Below are positions 51,845-60,073 of a stretch of DNA of 64,000 nt, one piece after another. Made by a program: the position numbers and the translations under genes. Every line of letters begins with the position of its first letter. The first letter of the stretch is position 1. The stretch lies in NCBI GenBank assembly GCA_030744435.1, contig JASLQO010000013.1:124001-188000 (forward strand), in the 5' to 3' direction. Below the pieces are notes generated by a model. That model saw only the letters and a program-made list of their open reading frames with translations, was not told the origin of the DNA and did no database searches. This stretch comes from JASLQO01 sp002327525 (lineage in GTDB: Bacteria > Pseudomonadota > Gammaproteobacteria > Pseudomonadales > Azotimanducaceae).

Positions 51845-52876
51845 TCAAAAAGTCGGGCGGCGACCCGAATTGGCAGTTAGCGACATGAATCGTCCATCAC
51901 GCATGATGTCGAGCGTCACCGTGGTGCCGGGATTGGTCTCGGCGATGGTGCGGCTGACGACCGAGGAACTGTCCACCCGACGATCATTGATCTCCACAAT
52001 GACGTCGCCGGTTCGAAGCCCGGCATCGAACGCCGGTCCACGGTTGAGTACACGTGTCACAAGCACCCCCAAGCCCGAATCGAATTGCACGGTTTCTGCG
52101 AGCTCGATGCCGAGCCAGCCACGGGTTACGCGACCGGTAGCCACGATTTCGTCGAGGATGGCCAGCGCCAGAGTAGTCGGAATGGCAAAGCCGATGCCCT
52201 CCGAGCCCCCGGACTGGCTGTACATCATCGTATTGATGCCGATCAGCGCGCCGGAGGAATCGATCAGAGCACCGCCCGAGTTTCCGGGATTGATGGCTGC
52301 ATCGGTCTGGATGAAGTCGTCGTGCGGCATGGGGGTGATGGCCGCCCGCCCTTTGGCGCTGATGATGCCTTGTGAAACGGTCTGTCCGATGCCGAAGGGG
52401 TTGCCGATGGCGAGCGCGACGTCGCCCACCTCGGTGGTGCGCTCGGCAATGGGGATGACCGGCAAACCGGAAGCCTGCACCTTGATCACCGCGAGGTCGG
52501 TGTCGGGATCCGTGCCGACGATCTGGGCGGTCGTCGCCTGCCCGTTGGTGAAGGCGACGAGGATTTCGCTGGCACCCTGGATGACATGGTTATTGGTGAG
52601 GATGTAGCCATCGTCGCGCACAACGACGCCGGATCCGAGTGCGTTCTGCATACGGGCGTTGTCGCGGCACCAGTCGCGATAGCGGGGGTTCTCGCAGATA
52701 CGGTGTGAGGCGGAAGTGGAATAGATGTTGACGACCGAAGGAGCGGCGCGCCGGACGGCTGAGGCATATCCTGGTTTGTCGGTATAGCTTTCTTTCGTCG
52801 TTAGCAGCATGACGGCGAGACCCACGAGTCCGCCGACCGTGGCAGGAACGACTACATACCGGAGGAGTTCGCGCAT
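51845..52876 (-). CDS. degS: Inner-membrane serine protease DegS/AlgW
   Basis: About 343 residues: one N-terminal membrane helix (LLRYVVVPATVGGLVGLAVML), a trypsin-like protease with His in ILTNNHVI, Asp in DTDLAVIKV and Ser in NPGNSGGALID, and one PDZ domain (GWLGIELAET to the end). It senses misfolded porin C-termini and starts cleavage of the anti-sigma factor RseA/MucA. ATG 52876 is chosen over ATGs at 52894 and 52909 because it places the helix as in homologues. It is divergent from zapE. Confidence 0.93.
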   Translation of the reverse strand: MRELLRYVVVPATVGGLVGLAVMLLTTKESYTDKPGYASAVRRAAPSVVNIYSTSASHRICENPRYRDWCRDNARMQNALGSGVVVRDDGYILTNNHVIQGASEILVAFTNGQATTAQIVGTDPDTDLAVIKVQASGLPVIPIAERTTEVGDVALAIGNPFGIGQTVSQGIISAKGRAAITPMPHDDFIQTDAAINPGNSGGALIDSSGALIGINTMMYSQSGGSEGIGFAIPTTLALAILDEIVATGRVTRGWLGIELAETVQFDSGLGVLVTRVLNRGPAFDAGLRTGDVIVEINDRRVDSSSVVSRTIAETNPGTTVTLDIMRDGRFMSLTANSGRRPTF

Positions 52877-53020
52877 GCTGACACCGCTGTGCATCGGGCG
52901 GGCAAGCATGGCAAAAAAAGACGGGATGCGCAGCCTCAGCGGTCGGCGGTGGCAGAATCGAACGCTGCTTTTCGCTATATTGCGCCGCTTAGTTTTTTAA
53001 AGCCGTGTTATTTGAACCAA

Positions 53021-54124
53021 ATGACTTCCGATCAGACTCCGCTCGGGCGTTATCAGGGTATGCTGGCGCGAGGGGAACTCAGCACAGACGAGAGCCAGGC
53101 CTCAGTGGTGGTGAAGTTGGAGGATCTGTTCGCGCGTCTGGTGGCGGGCGGGCACTCGGGCCGACTCGGCAAGGCGTGGAAGTGGCTGCGGCGCACGCCG
53201 GCGCAGCCGGAACGCGGGATGTATCTCTGGGGTGGCGTCGGGCGTGGCAAGACCATGCTAATGGATCTTTTCTACGAGTGTCTGCCGCCGGGGCAGCGGC
53301 TGCGGATACACTTCTATCGTTTCATGCAGCGTGTGCATCATGAGCTGACCGGTCTGGCCGGTACCGCCAATCCACTGGAGCGGGTGGCGGATCACTTTGC
53401 CGAGGAAACGCAAGTTCTGTGTTTCGATGAGTTGTTCGTCTCCGACATTGGCGATGCCATGATCCTCGGTGAGTTACTCGATGCGCTATTTGCCCGTGGT
53501 GTGACTCTGGTCGCGACGTCCAACGTCGCCCCCGACGCACTGTATGCCAAAGGTCTGCAGAGGCGGCGTTTCCTGCCGGTGATCGAGGTGTTGAAAACGC
53601 ACTGTGACGTGCGCGAAATCGTCAGCGAGACGGACTACCGCCTGCGCGTATTGGAAAGAGCAGAGATCTATCACCAACCGCTCGATGCAGCAGCGGAGGC
53701 CGGACTCACACGCTATTTCGCTCAGCTTGCACCGGATGAGGCGGAAGACGACGTATCGCTGGAGGTGGAGCACCGCGACATAAGGGTGAAGCGACTGGCG
53801 GATGATGTGGCCTGGTTCGATTTCGCGGACCTCTGCGAGGGGCCGCGTAGCCAGATCGACTATGTAGAATTGGCACGCGTGTTTCACGCCGTACTGATAT
53901 CCGGGGTTCCCCAGTTCACATACCGCCGCGAAGACGCGGCACGGCGCTTCATCAGTCTGGTCGACGAATTCTACGGCCGTAACGTAAAGCTGATTGTGTC
54001 GGCCGAGGCTCAGATAGAGCAACTATATCTCGGCGACCGATTGCGGTTCGAGTTCGAACGTACGGTAAGCCGTTTACTGGAGATGCAATCGAGAGACTAT
54101 CTGGGTCGATCGCACCGGCCATGA
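53021..54124 (+). CDS. zapE: Cell-division ATPase ZapE
   Basis: A 367-residue AFG1/ZapE-type AAA ATPase that interacts with FtsZ during constriction. Walker A is YLWGGVGRGKTMLMDLFY, Walker B VLCFDELFVSDIGDAMI, followed by LVATSNVAPDALYAKGLQRRRFLP, all typical. ATG 53021 matches the family start (MTSDQTPLGRYQGML); the frame extends to 52889 without similarity. No clear ribosome binding site precedes it. Confidence 0.94.
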   Translation: MTSDQTPLGRYQGMLARGELSTDESQASVVVKLEDLFARLVAGGHSGRLGKAWKWLRRTPAQPERGMYLWGGVGRGKTMLMDLFYECLPPGQRLRIHFYRFMQRVHHELTGLAGTANPLERVADHFAEETQVLCFDELFVSDIGDAMILGELLDALFARGVTLVATSNVAPDALYAKGLQRRRFLPVIEVLKTHCDVREIVSETDYRLRVLERAEIYHQPLDAAAEAGLTRYFAQLAPDEAEDDVSLEVEHRDIRVKRLADDVAWFDFADLCEGPRSQIDYVELARVFHAVLISGVPQFTYRREDAARRFISLVDEFYGRNVKLIVSAEAQIEQLYLGDRLRFEFERTVSRLLEMQSRDYLGRSHRP

Positions 54125-54219
54125 GGGAGAGCGGGGAATTTGGCCCAAAACACGGTTGTATTGCCCAATACGCTCCGATAAGATTCGCGCTCCCAAATTT
54201 CCGGCTCTTACTGAGGCGT

Positions 54220-54648
54220 ATGAAAACCGTAAGCATGCGTGCCCAGGACGTGCAGCATTCCTGGTATGTAGTAGATGCCGACAACCGCACACTCGGCCGT
54301 CTGGCAACCGAGGTGGCGCACAGGCTGCGTGGCAAACACAAAGCCGAGTACACCCCGCACGTGGATACCGGAGATTTCATTATCGTGGTCAACGCGGATA
54401 AGGTGCGCGTGACGGGCAATAAAGAAACCCGGAAGAAGTACTACCGGCACAGCGGTTATCCGGGTGGCCTCAAGGAAACCAGCCTTGAGCAACTGCGCGA
54501 ATCGCATCCGGAACGCATCATCGAAAGCGCGGTGAAAGGCATGCTGCCGAAGAACCCGCTAGGCCGGGCCATGTACCGTAAACTGAAGGTATATGCAGGA
54601 CCCGAACACCCGCACGCTGCACAGCAGCCGCAACCCCTGGAGTTGTAG
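54220..54648 (+). CDS. rplM: 50S ribosomal protein L13
   Basis: A 142-residue L13, exact family length. It shows WYVVDADNRTLGRLATEVAHRLRGKHK, ADKVRVTGNKETRKKYYRHSGYPGG and GMLPKNPLGRAMYRKLKVY. ATG 54220 with GAGG upstream is used; a longer frame from 54121 is not supported. The rpsI GTG shares one base with its TAG stop. Confidence 0.97.
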   Translation: MKTVSMRAQDVQHSWYVVDADNRTLGRLATEVAHRLRGKHKAEYTPHVDTGDFIIVVNADKVRVTGNKETRKKYYRHSGYPGGLKETSLEQLRESHPERIIESAVKGMLPKNPLGRAMYRKLKVYAGPEHPHAAQQPQPLEL

Positions 54649-55040
54649 TGGCAAGTCAACAGGATTACGGCACCGGCCGACGCAAGACCTCAACCGCCCG
54701 AGTGTATGTCACGACGGGCACAGGCGTGATCAAAGTCAACAGCCGGCCGCTCGACGAGTATTTCGGCCGCGAGACGGCTCGTATGATCGTGCGCCAACCG
54801 CTGGAGGTGGCGGAACTCGGCGATCGTGTGAACGTCACCGTCACGGTAGCCGGTGGCGGCGGCTCCGGTCAGGCCGGTGCCATTCGACACGGTATTGCGC
54901 GTGCGCTGGTTGATCACGACGAGACGCTGCGTGGCCCCATGCGGCAGGCGGGTTTTCTGACCCGTGATGCGCGTGAGGTCGAGCGCAAGAAAGTCGGATT
55001 GCGTAAGGCACGTAAGCGTCCTCAATTCTCCAAGCGATAA
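54648..55040 (+). CDS. rpsI: 30S ribosomal protein S9
   Basis: A 130-residue S9, with YGTGRRKTSTARVYVTTG, INSRPLDEYFGRETARM-like core, GGGGSGQAGAIRHGIARAL and the C-terminal KKVGLRKARKRPQFSKR, whose last residues reach the P-site tRNA. It starts with GTG 54648, overlapping the rplM stop by one base. Codon and motif content are normal. Confidence 0.97.
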   Translation: MASQQDYGTGRRKTSTARVYVTTGTGVIKVNSRPLDEYFGRETARMIVRQPLEVAELGDRVNVTVTVAGGGGSGQAGAIRHGIARALVDHDETLRGPMRQAGFLTRDAREVERKKVGLRKARKRPQFSKR

Positions 55041-55077
55041 AGATACCAATCTCGTCCGTCCCGGAACGAACTTCCGT

Positions 55078-55156
55078 CTGGTTGTCTTCCAGTGTTAACT
55101 GGGCGTCTTCCAGTTTTAACTGGGCGTCTTCCAGTCTCGGGCTGGCCTTTTTCCAG
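55078..55156. repeat. Four tandem 21-22 bp hairpin units after rpsI
   Basis: CTGG arms recur at 55078, 55099, 55120 and 55142, each closed by CCAG eleven bases on, so every unit can fold as a small stem-loop. The two central units are identical over AACTGGGCGTCTTCCAGT. The array lies in the 301-bp rpsI-petA gap. It could act as a composite terminator or mRNA stabiliser. The rest of the gap to 55341 shows no gene and no clear promoter, only a weak TAATAT near 55179. Confidence 0.6.
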
Positions 55157-55341
55157 TCAGAGGGTTCGCTTGTGTGGTAATATGCGTGCGCCGGGGTCGG
55201 GGGACCATGGCCTAGTTACGGCGAGTCCGTAAACAAAGAAACAACTCCACACCGGATGCATTTTGCCTGGTGGTATCACCAATGGCGCGACGGCATCAAT
55301 GCGCGCATGCGTGGTGGTGTGCACAGCAAGGGAGCAGCAAC

Positions 55342-55986
55342 GTGAGTGACGAAGCAGTCACTGGCGGCGTGACGAGTGGACAATCGGATGTGGAGCCGGT
55401 CGTAAACGAGAAGCGCCGCTATTTTCTCATCGGCGCCACTTCGGCCGTTGGCGGGGTTGGGGTGGTAGGCGCGGCAGTGCCGTTCGTACAGTCGTGGATG
55501 CCGAGCGCAAAGGCGCGTGCCGCGGGCGCACCGATCAAGATCGATATCAGCAAACTGAAGACGGGGGAGATGCTCGGTCCCATCCAGGCGTGGAGAGGCA
55601 AACCCATCTTCATCATCCTACGCGACGCCGGCGCGGTGGCGCGTCTGGAGCAAAATGTCGGGGCACTGGCCGATCCGGATTCTGCCAATGTCGAGATGCA
55701 GCCGGAATACGCGGTGAATCCCTGGCGCTCACAACGCCCGGAAATCGGGGTGTACATCGGAATCTGCACCCATCTCGGCTGCTCACCCAAGTACTTTGGC
55801 GAGGTGAAGGCACAGCCGTTCAATGAAAACTGGCAGGGTGGCTGGTTTTGCCCCTGTCACGGCTCATCATTCGACCTGGCCGGCCGCGTGGTGAAGGGCG
55901 TACCGGCGCCGGACAACCTGGAGGTGCCTCCCTATCGATTCGAGACCGATACGCTCATTGTCATTGGTGAAGAGGGGAGGGCCTGA
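55342..55986 (+). CDS. petA: Cytochrome bc1 Rieske iron-sulfur subunit
   Basis: A 214-residue Rieske protein. Residues ~25-50 (KRRYFLIGATSAVGGVGVVGAAVPFV) are a Tat-type twin-arginine-like membrane anchor. The 2Fe-2S ligands are in CTHLGC and CPCHGSSFD near the C-terminus. GTG 55342 has GGGAG seven bases upstream; the frame continues to 55270 without support. With petB and petC it forms ubiquinol:cytochrome c oxidoreductase. Confidence 0.96.
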   Translation: MSDEAVTGGVTSGQSDVEPVVNEKRRYFLIGATSAVGGVGVVGAAVPFVQSWMPSAKARAAGAPIKIDISKLKTGEMLGPIQAWRGKPIFIILRDAGAVARLEQNVGALADPDSANVEMQPEYAVNPWRSQRPEIGVYIGICTHLGCSPKYFGEVKAQPFNENWQGGWFCPCHGSSFDLAGRVVKGVPAPDNLEVPPYRFETDTLIVIGEEGRA

Positions 55987-57254
55987 TGCAGCAGAAACAG
56001 GGCAAGATCCCGCAGATGTTCACCTCGTTCATGGTTTGGCTGGATGAGCGTTTCCCAGCCACGGAAACTTGGGAATACCATCTCTCGAAGTACTACGCGC
56101 CCAAGAACCACAACTTCTGGTACTTCATGGGCTGGCTGGCCACCATCGTACTGATCATCCAGTTGCTGACCGGCATCTGGCTGACCATGAGCTACGTACC
56201 GAGCGGGGACGGTGCCTTCGCCTCCGTCGAGTACATCATGCGCGACGTCGAGTACGGCTGGCTGTTGCGCTACCTGCACTCCACGGGCGCATCAGCCTTT
56301 TTCGTGGTCGTTTACCTGCACATGTTTCGTGGCCTGATGTATGGCTCGTACCAGAAGCCACGCGAGTTGTTGTGGTTGATCGGCATGGTGATTTTCGCAG
56401 TTCTCATCGTGGAAGGTTTTTTCGGTTATCTGTTGCCGTGGGGCAACATGTCTTTCTGGGCGGGACAGGTAATCATTTCGCTGGTGGGCGCCGTTCCCTA
56501 CATCGGCCCCGATCTAATGGATTGGGTGCGGGGTGACTTTCTGATGTCGGAAGTGACGCTGAACCGCTTCTTCGCACTGCACGTCGTGGCGTTTCCATTG
56601 GTATTGGTGATGCTGGTGTTCGTGCATTTCGTGGCGCTCCACCACGTTGGCTCGGGTAGCCCCGACGGTATCGAAATCAAGAAGCTGAAGGACGAAAATG
56701 GCGTGCCGCTGGACGGTATTCCGTTTTGGCCGTACACCGTCACGCACGACATCCACGCAACCGTCGTGTTCCTGTTCTTATTCTGCGCGGTGGTGTTCTT
56801 CGTGCCGGAGATGGGCGGCTACTTCCTCGAGAAACCGAACTTCGAAATGGCCAATCCACTCAAGACCCCGGACCACATCGCTCCGGTGTGGTACTACACC
56901 CCCTTCTACGCGATGCTGCGAGCGGCGACGTATCCTCTGTTCGGCGTACCCGCCAAGTTCTGGGGATTCGTGGTGATGGCAGGTGCCATCGTGGTGCCGG
57001 CATTGCTGCCGTGGCTCGACAGATCTCCCGTGAAGTCTATACGCTACAAAGGCATGGCGTCGAAAATGATGCTTGCGCTATTTGTCGTGAGTTTCTTCAT
57101 GCTCGGCTATCTGGGCACCATAGCACCGTCGAAGCCGGCTACGCTCATGGCTCAGATCGGAACGATCATCTACTTCGCGTACTTCATGCTGATGCCCTGG
57201 TACACGCGGGTGGAGAAGACCAAGCCGGTCCCCGATCGCGTGGTGATGCGATGA
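55986..57254 (+). CDS. petB: Cytochrome b subunit of bc1
   Basis: A 422-residue cytochrome b with eight membrane helices. Haem-ligand histidines are in LRYLHSTGASAFFVVVYLHMFRG (helix B) and LNRFFALHVVAFPLVLVMLVFVHFVALH (helix D). The Qo-site motif appears as PVWYYTPFYA, and PFWPYTVTHD is also typical. Its start shares one base with the petA stop and its stop overlaps petC. Confidence 0.97.
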   Translation: MQQKQGKIPQMFTSFMVWLDERFPATETWEYHLSKYYAPKNHNFWYFMGWLATIVLIIQLLTGIWLTMSYVPSGDGAFASVEYIMRDVEYGWLLRYLHSTGASAFFVVVYLHMFRGLMYGSYQKPRELLWLIGMVIFAVLIVEGFFGYLLPWGNMSFWAGQVIISLVGAVPYIGPDLMDWVRGDFLMSEVTLNRFFALHVVAFPLVLVMLVFVHFVALHHVGSGSPDGIEIKKLKDENGVPLDGIPFWPYTVTHDIHATVVFLFLFCAVVFFVPEMGGYFLEKPNFEMANPLKTPDHIAPVWYYTPFYAMLRAATYPLFGVPAKFWGFVVMAGAIVVPALLPWLDRSPVKSIRYKGMASKMMLALFVVSFFMLGYLGTIAPSKPATLMAQIGTIIYFAYFMLMPWYTRVEKTKPVPDRVVMR

Positions 57255-58006
57255 GATGTGCAGTGATGAAAGCGATGGTGAAACCGGGACATGCACTAAT
57301 CGTTTTGTTCTGGGTGTTCGCGCCCGCGCATGCCCTGGCTGCTTCGGTGACGGGTTGGGACATGGAGGCGTTCGAGCCGGAACTGCAGAACCAGCCGTCG
57401 ATGCAACGCGGATTTAGACTGTACGTCAACTACTGCCTCGGTTGTCACTCGCTACAGTTTCAGCGTTACGAACGCACGGCGGATGATCTCGGCATTCCGC
57501 ACGACATCGCTCTTGAATCACTGATATTCACGAACCAGAAGGTCGGTGATCTGATGACCACTGCCATGGATCTGGAAGGTGCGAAGAAGTGGTTCGGAGC
57601 GCCTCCACCTGATCTAACGATGATCACTCGCGTGCGCGACCCCGAGTGGCTGTACAATTACCTCAAGACGTTCTATGTCGACGAAACGCGGCCGTTCGGC
57701 GTGAACAACAGAGTTTTTCCAAACGTCGGTATGCCGCACGTGTTGGCCGACCTGCAGGGTCTGCAGGTCGAGGCGTGCGATGATGCGACAGAATGTAGTG
57801 AGTTGTTCCTGGTGGAAGGCTCGGGAAGTTTGAGTGAGACGGAGTACGATCAGGCGGTACGTGATATAACCAATTTTTTGCACTACGTAGGTGATCCGAG
57901 CCGCGTTGAACGCTACCGCCTCGGTATATACGTATTGTTATTCCTCGTCATTCTAGGTGTCTTCACATATCTCTTGAACCGTGAAATCTGGAAGGACGTA
58001 CACTAG
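57251..58006 (+). CDS. petC: Cytochrome c1 subunit of bc1
   Basis: A 251-residue cytochrome c1 with an N-terminal signal segment, the haem c site CLGCH near residue 60, and a C-terminal membrane anchor (LGIYVLLFLVILGVFTYLL). FGAPPPDLTMITRVR and NRVFPNVGMPHVL are conserved, the latter holding the Met ligand region. ATG 57251 overlaps the petB stop as ATGA; the longer open frame back to 56726 runs antiframe inside petB and is not real. Confidence 0.96.
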   Translation: MRCAVMKAMVKPGHALIVLFWVFAPAHALAASVTGWDMEAFEPELQNQPSMQRGFRLYVNYCLGCHSLQFQRYERTADDLGIPHDIALESLIFTNQKVGDLMTTAMDLEGAKKWFGAPPPDLTMITRVRDPEWLYNYLKTFYVDETRPFGVNNRVFPNVGMPHVLADLQGLQVEACDDATECSELFLVEGSGSLSETEYDQAVRDITNFLHYVGDPSRVERYRLGIYVLLFLVILGVFTYLLNREIWKDVH

Positions 58007-58094
58007 AACCTGAAGCGCGGGTTGCCTCGTACCCGGCGGGTTCGCGTCCGAAGTGGGCGCACGAAACACCATTAACAAAAAGACAGAACGAGCT

Positions 58095-58727
58095 ATGAGC
58101 CTAGTTACGCGAAGATCTTCAATGACCTTTTTCTCCGATGCGCGCGATCACTATTCACACCGCGTGAGAATGGTGCTGGCCGAGAAGGGAGTGACCGTCG
58201 ATATCGTCGATGTCGACCCCTCCAACAAGCCGGAGGGCCTGGCGGAGATCAATCCATACAACACACTGCCGACGCTGCTCGACAGGGATCTCGTGCTCTA
58301 TGAGGCCAATGTCATCATGGAGTATCTCGACGAGCGATTCCCGCATCCGCCGCTGCTACCCGTCTATCCGGTGCAGCGTGCACTGTCGCGCCTGTGGATC
58401 ACGCGTGTGGAGAACGAGTGGAGCAAGCGCCTGGATATCCTCATGGTAGGTAAGGGCCGCGAAACCGTCATCACGAGGGCGCGTCAGGAACTACGCGAGA
58501 GCATCATCAGCGTCGCCCCGATCTTCGCTGAAAAGCCGTTTTTCATGAACGAAGAGTTCACGTTGCTCGACTGCTGCGTGGCGCCCATCCTCTGGCGCTT
58601 GAAGGAAGTGGACATCACCCTGCCGGAGAAGAGCACGCGCCCACTGACCAGGTACATGCAGATGATCTTCGAGCGTGAATCGTTCCGCGAGTCGCTGACC
58701 GAAGTGGAACTCGAGATGCGCGAGTAA
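58095..58727 (+). CDS. sspA: Stringent starvation protein A
   Basis: A 210-residue glutathione-transferase-fold protein that binds RNA polymerase and affects stationary-phase and phage genes. It shows MTFFSDARDHYSHRVRMVLAEKGV and the conserved NPYNTLPTLLDRDLVLYEANVIMEYLDERFPHPPL. The Cys/Ser of enzymatic GSTs is not obvious, as expected for SspA. ATG 58095 is used. It stands in the usual petC-sspA-sspB order. Confidence 0.95.
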   Translation: MSLVTRRSSMTFFSDARDHYSHRVRMVLAEKGVTVDIVDVDPSNKPEGLAEINPYNTLPTLLDRDLVLYEANVIMEYLDERFPHPPLLPVYPVQRALSRLWITRVENEWSKRLDILMVGKGRETVITRARQELRESIISVAPIFAEKPFFMNEEFTLLDCCVAPILWRLKEVDITLPEKSTRPLTRYMQMIFERESFRESLTEVELEMRE

Positions 58728-58739
58728 CGCGACTCGTCG

Positions 58740-59138
58740 ATGCCAGGTACGAGCAAACGTCCGTACCTCTTACGGGCACTTCATGAGTGGGCGCTAGATG
58801 CCGGCTATACACCCTACCTGCTGATCGACGCATCGCTGCCTGGTGTAGACGTGCCGGATTCGTATGTGGAAGACGCGCGCATCGTGTTGAACATCTCCCC
58901 CGTTGCGGTGAGGGACCTCGATCTTGGAAACGAGTGGGTGTCTTTTGGGGGGCGTTTCGGCGGTGTCGCGCGTCAGGTGCTCGTGCCGGTCAGCGCCTGT
59001 CTTGCCATCTACGCGCGGGAAACGGGAGAGGGCATGATGTTCGATGCGGACGAGGAAAACGCGAAGACCGACGGTGATCCGGCACCCGAGGACGACCCTT
59101 CACCACCGGCAGGCCCGCACCTGAAGGTGATCAAGTAA
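58740..59138 (+). CDS. sspB: ClpXP adaptor SspB
   Basis: A 132-residue adaptor. The folded domain (KRPYLLRALHEWALDAGYTPYLLI, ISPVAVRDLDLGNEWVSFGGRFGG) binds ssrA-tagged peptides. A flexible acidic linker follows, then the ClpX-docking tail PHLKVIK at the very C-terminus, a near-perfect copy of the E. coli tail. It lies 12 bp after sspA. Confidence 0.96.
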   Translation: MPGTSKRPYLLRALHEWALDAGYTPYLLIDASLPGVDVPDSYVEDARIVLNISPVAVRDLDLGNEWVSFGGRFGGVARQVLVPVSACLAIYARETGEGMMFDADEENAKTDGDPAPEDDPSPPAGPHLKVIK

Positions 59139-59142
59139 GAGA

Positions 59143-59709
59143 TCAGTCAAGGTATTCGAATACCTTGACGATTTTCTGAACGCCGTACACTGATCTTGCC
59201 ACCCCCACAGCAGCATCGGCGTGTTCGCGACCCGTGAGCCCCATGAGAAACACCGTACCGTTCTCGGTAACCACTTTGAATTGGCCGGCATCCACTTCGG
59301 CACTCGCGGCCAGACGTGATTTGACCTTGGACGTCAACCAACCGTCGTTCGTCCTCGCGAAGTAGGAAATCGGTCCACCGATCTCGAGTTCGTTGTGGAT
59401 ACTGCGCACCTTGGCCATATCGCGCGCAATATTTTCGGCTGTGGTTTTGAGGTCCAAACTCGACACCTGGCCGGCTATGAGCACGATGCCGTTGTAGCTG
59501 ACGACGACGAGGTGCGAACCATCGAAGTTAGCTTCGCTGTTACGAATCTGACGCGTGATGAGATTTTCCAGTGCCTCATCGTCGATTACCTGCCCTGGCG
59601 TTCTGGCGCGCGGGTCGTCGCTGAACGTGGCGCATGCGGAAAGGCCGAACAGCGCTGCGAGTAACAAGAGTGTCCACCTGGAGGCCGGGTGCTGGGAAGA
59701 ATCATTCAT
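59143..59709 (-). CDS. dolP: BON-domain outer-membrane lipoprotein DolP
   Basis: A 188-residue lipoprotein. The signal peptide ends in the lipobox LSAC, and two BON domains follow (~45-110 and ~120-185), each with V..G.V.L.G.V-type strands: YNGIVLIAGQVSS and ENGTVFLMGLTGRE. DolP supports outer-membrane integrity and binds anionic lipids at the division site. ATG 59709 overlaps the yraN stop by eight bases. The convergent sspB stop is only four bases from its own stop. Confidence 0.92.
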   Translation of the reverse strand: MNDSSQHPASRWTLLLLAALFGLSACATFSDDPRARTPGQVIDDEALENLITRQIRNSEANFDGSHLVVVSYNGIVLIAGQVSSLDLKTTAENIARDMAKVRSIHNELEIGGPISYFARTNDGWLTSKVKSRLAASAEVDAGQFKVVTENGTVFLMGLTGREHADAAVGVARSVYGVQKIVKVFEYLD

Positions 59710-60073
59710 CCGAATCAAAGGCGTTGCGAATCCATTGCACGTGCATGCGGTAGTGTGGCTTTGTAATACAGAGTACGTCAAATCGGCATCGTCTGCCGGC
59801 ATGAGCGAGGTGTGTGGAAAGATAGTGGCCGGCGGCGCGTGCGAGTCGTTGACGTTTGTGTGGGCCGACACTCTCTGCTGGACTGGCGAACTGCGTCGAG
59901 GACGTGCGAAAGCGTACCTCGACGAACACCAGAGTGAGCTCGTGCAAGGCGATCAGGTCGATCTCGCCGAAACGGCATTGATAGTTGCGCTCGACGATTC
60001 TCAGACCGGCCCGCCTGAGGTAATTGGCCGCATGTCGCTCAGCGGTGCGGCCGAGATCGGCAGCCCGGGTCAG
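59702..60073 (-). CDS. yraN: YraN/UPF0102 nuclease-fold protein, probable CUG start
   Basis: Reading from CTG 60073 gives 123 residues with the full UPF0102 pattern: TRAADLGRTAERHAANYL, LRIVERNYQCRFGEIDLIA, LVFVEVRFR and CRFDVL. The E-IDLI and VEVR acids form the Holliday-junction-resolvase-like nuclease site. No ATG, GTG or TTG is available upstream before an in-frame stop; a TTG at 59947 would remove half the domain. The CTG overlaps the lpoA stop as CTGA, like the ATGA couplings elsewhere in the window. diaA, which often follows yraN, is absent. Confidence 0.82.
   Translation of the reverse strand: MTRAADLGRTAERHAANYLRRAGLRIVERNYQCRFGEIDLIALHELTLVFVEVRFRTSSTQFASPAESVGPHKRQRLARAAGHYLSTHLAHAGRRCRFDVLCITKPHYRMHVQWIRNAFDSDE

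Noticed and set aside
55078..55156. CRISPR array
   Set aside because: Units are 21 bp without distinct spacers and no cas genes are present; they are tandem hairpins.
56726..57250. Long N-terminal extension of cytochrome c1
   Set aside because: It overlaps petB in another frame; ATG 57251 gives a normal signal peptide.
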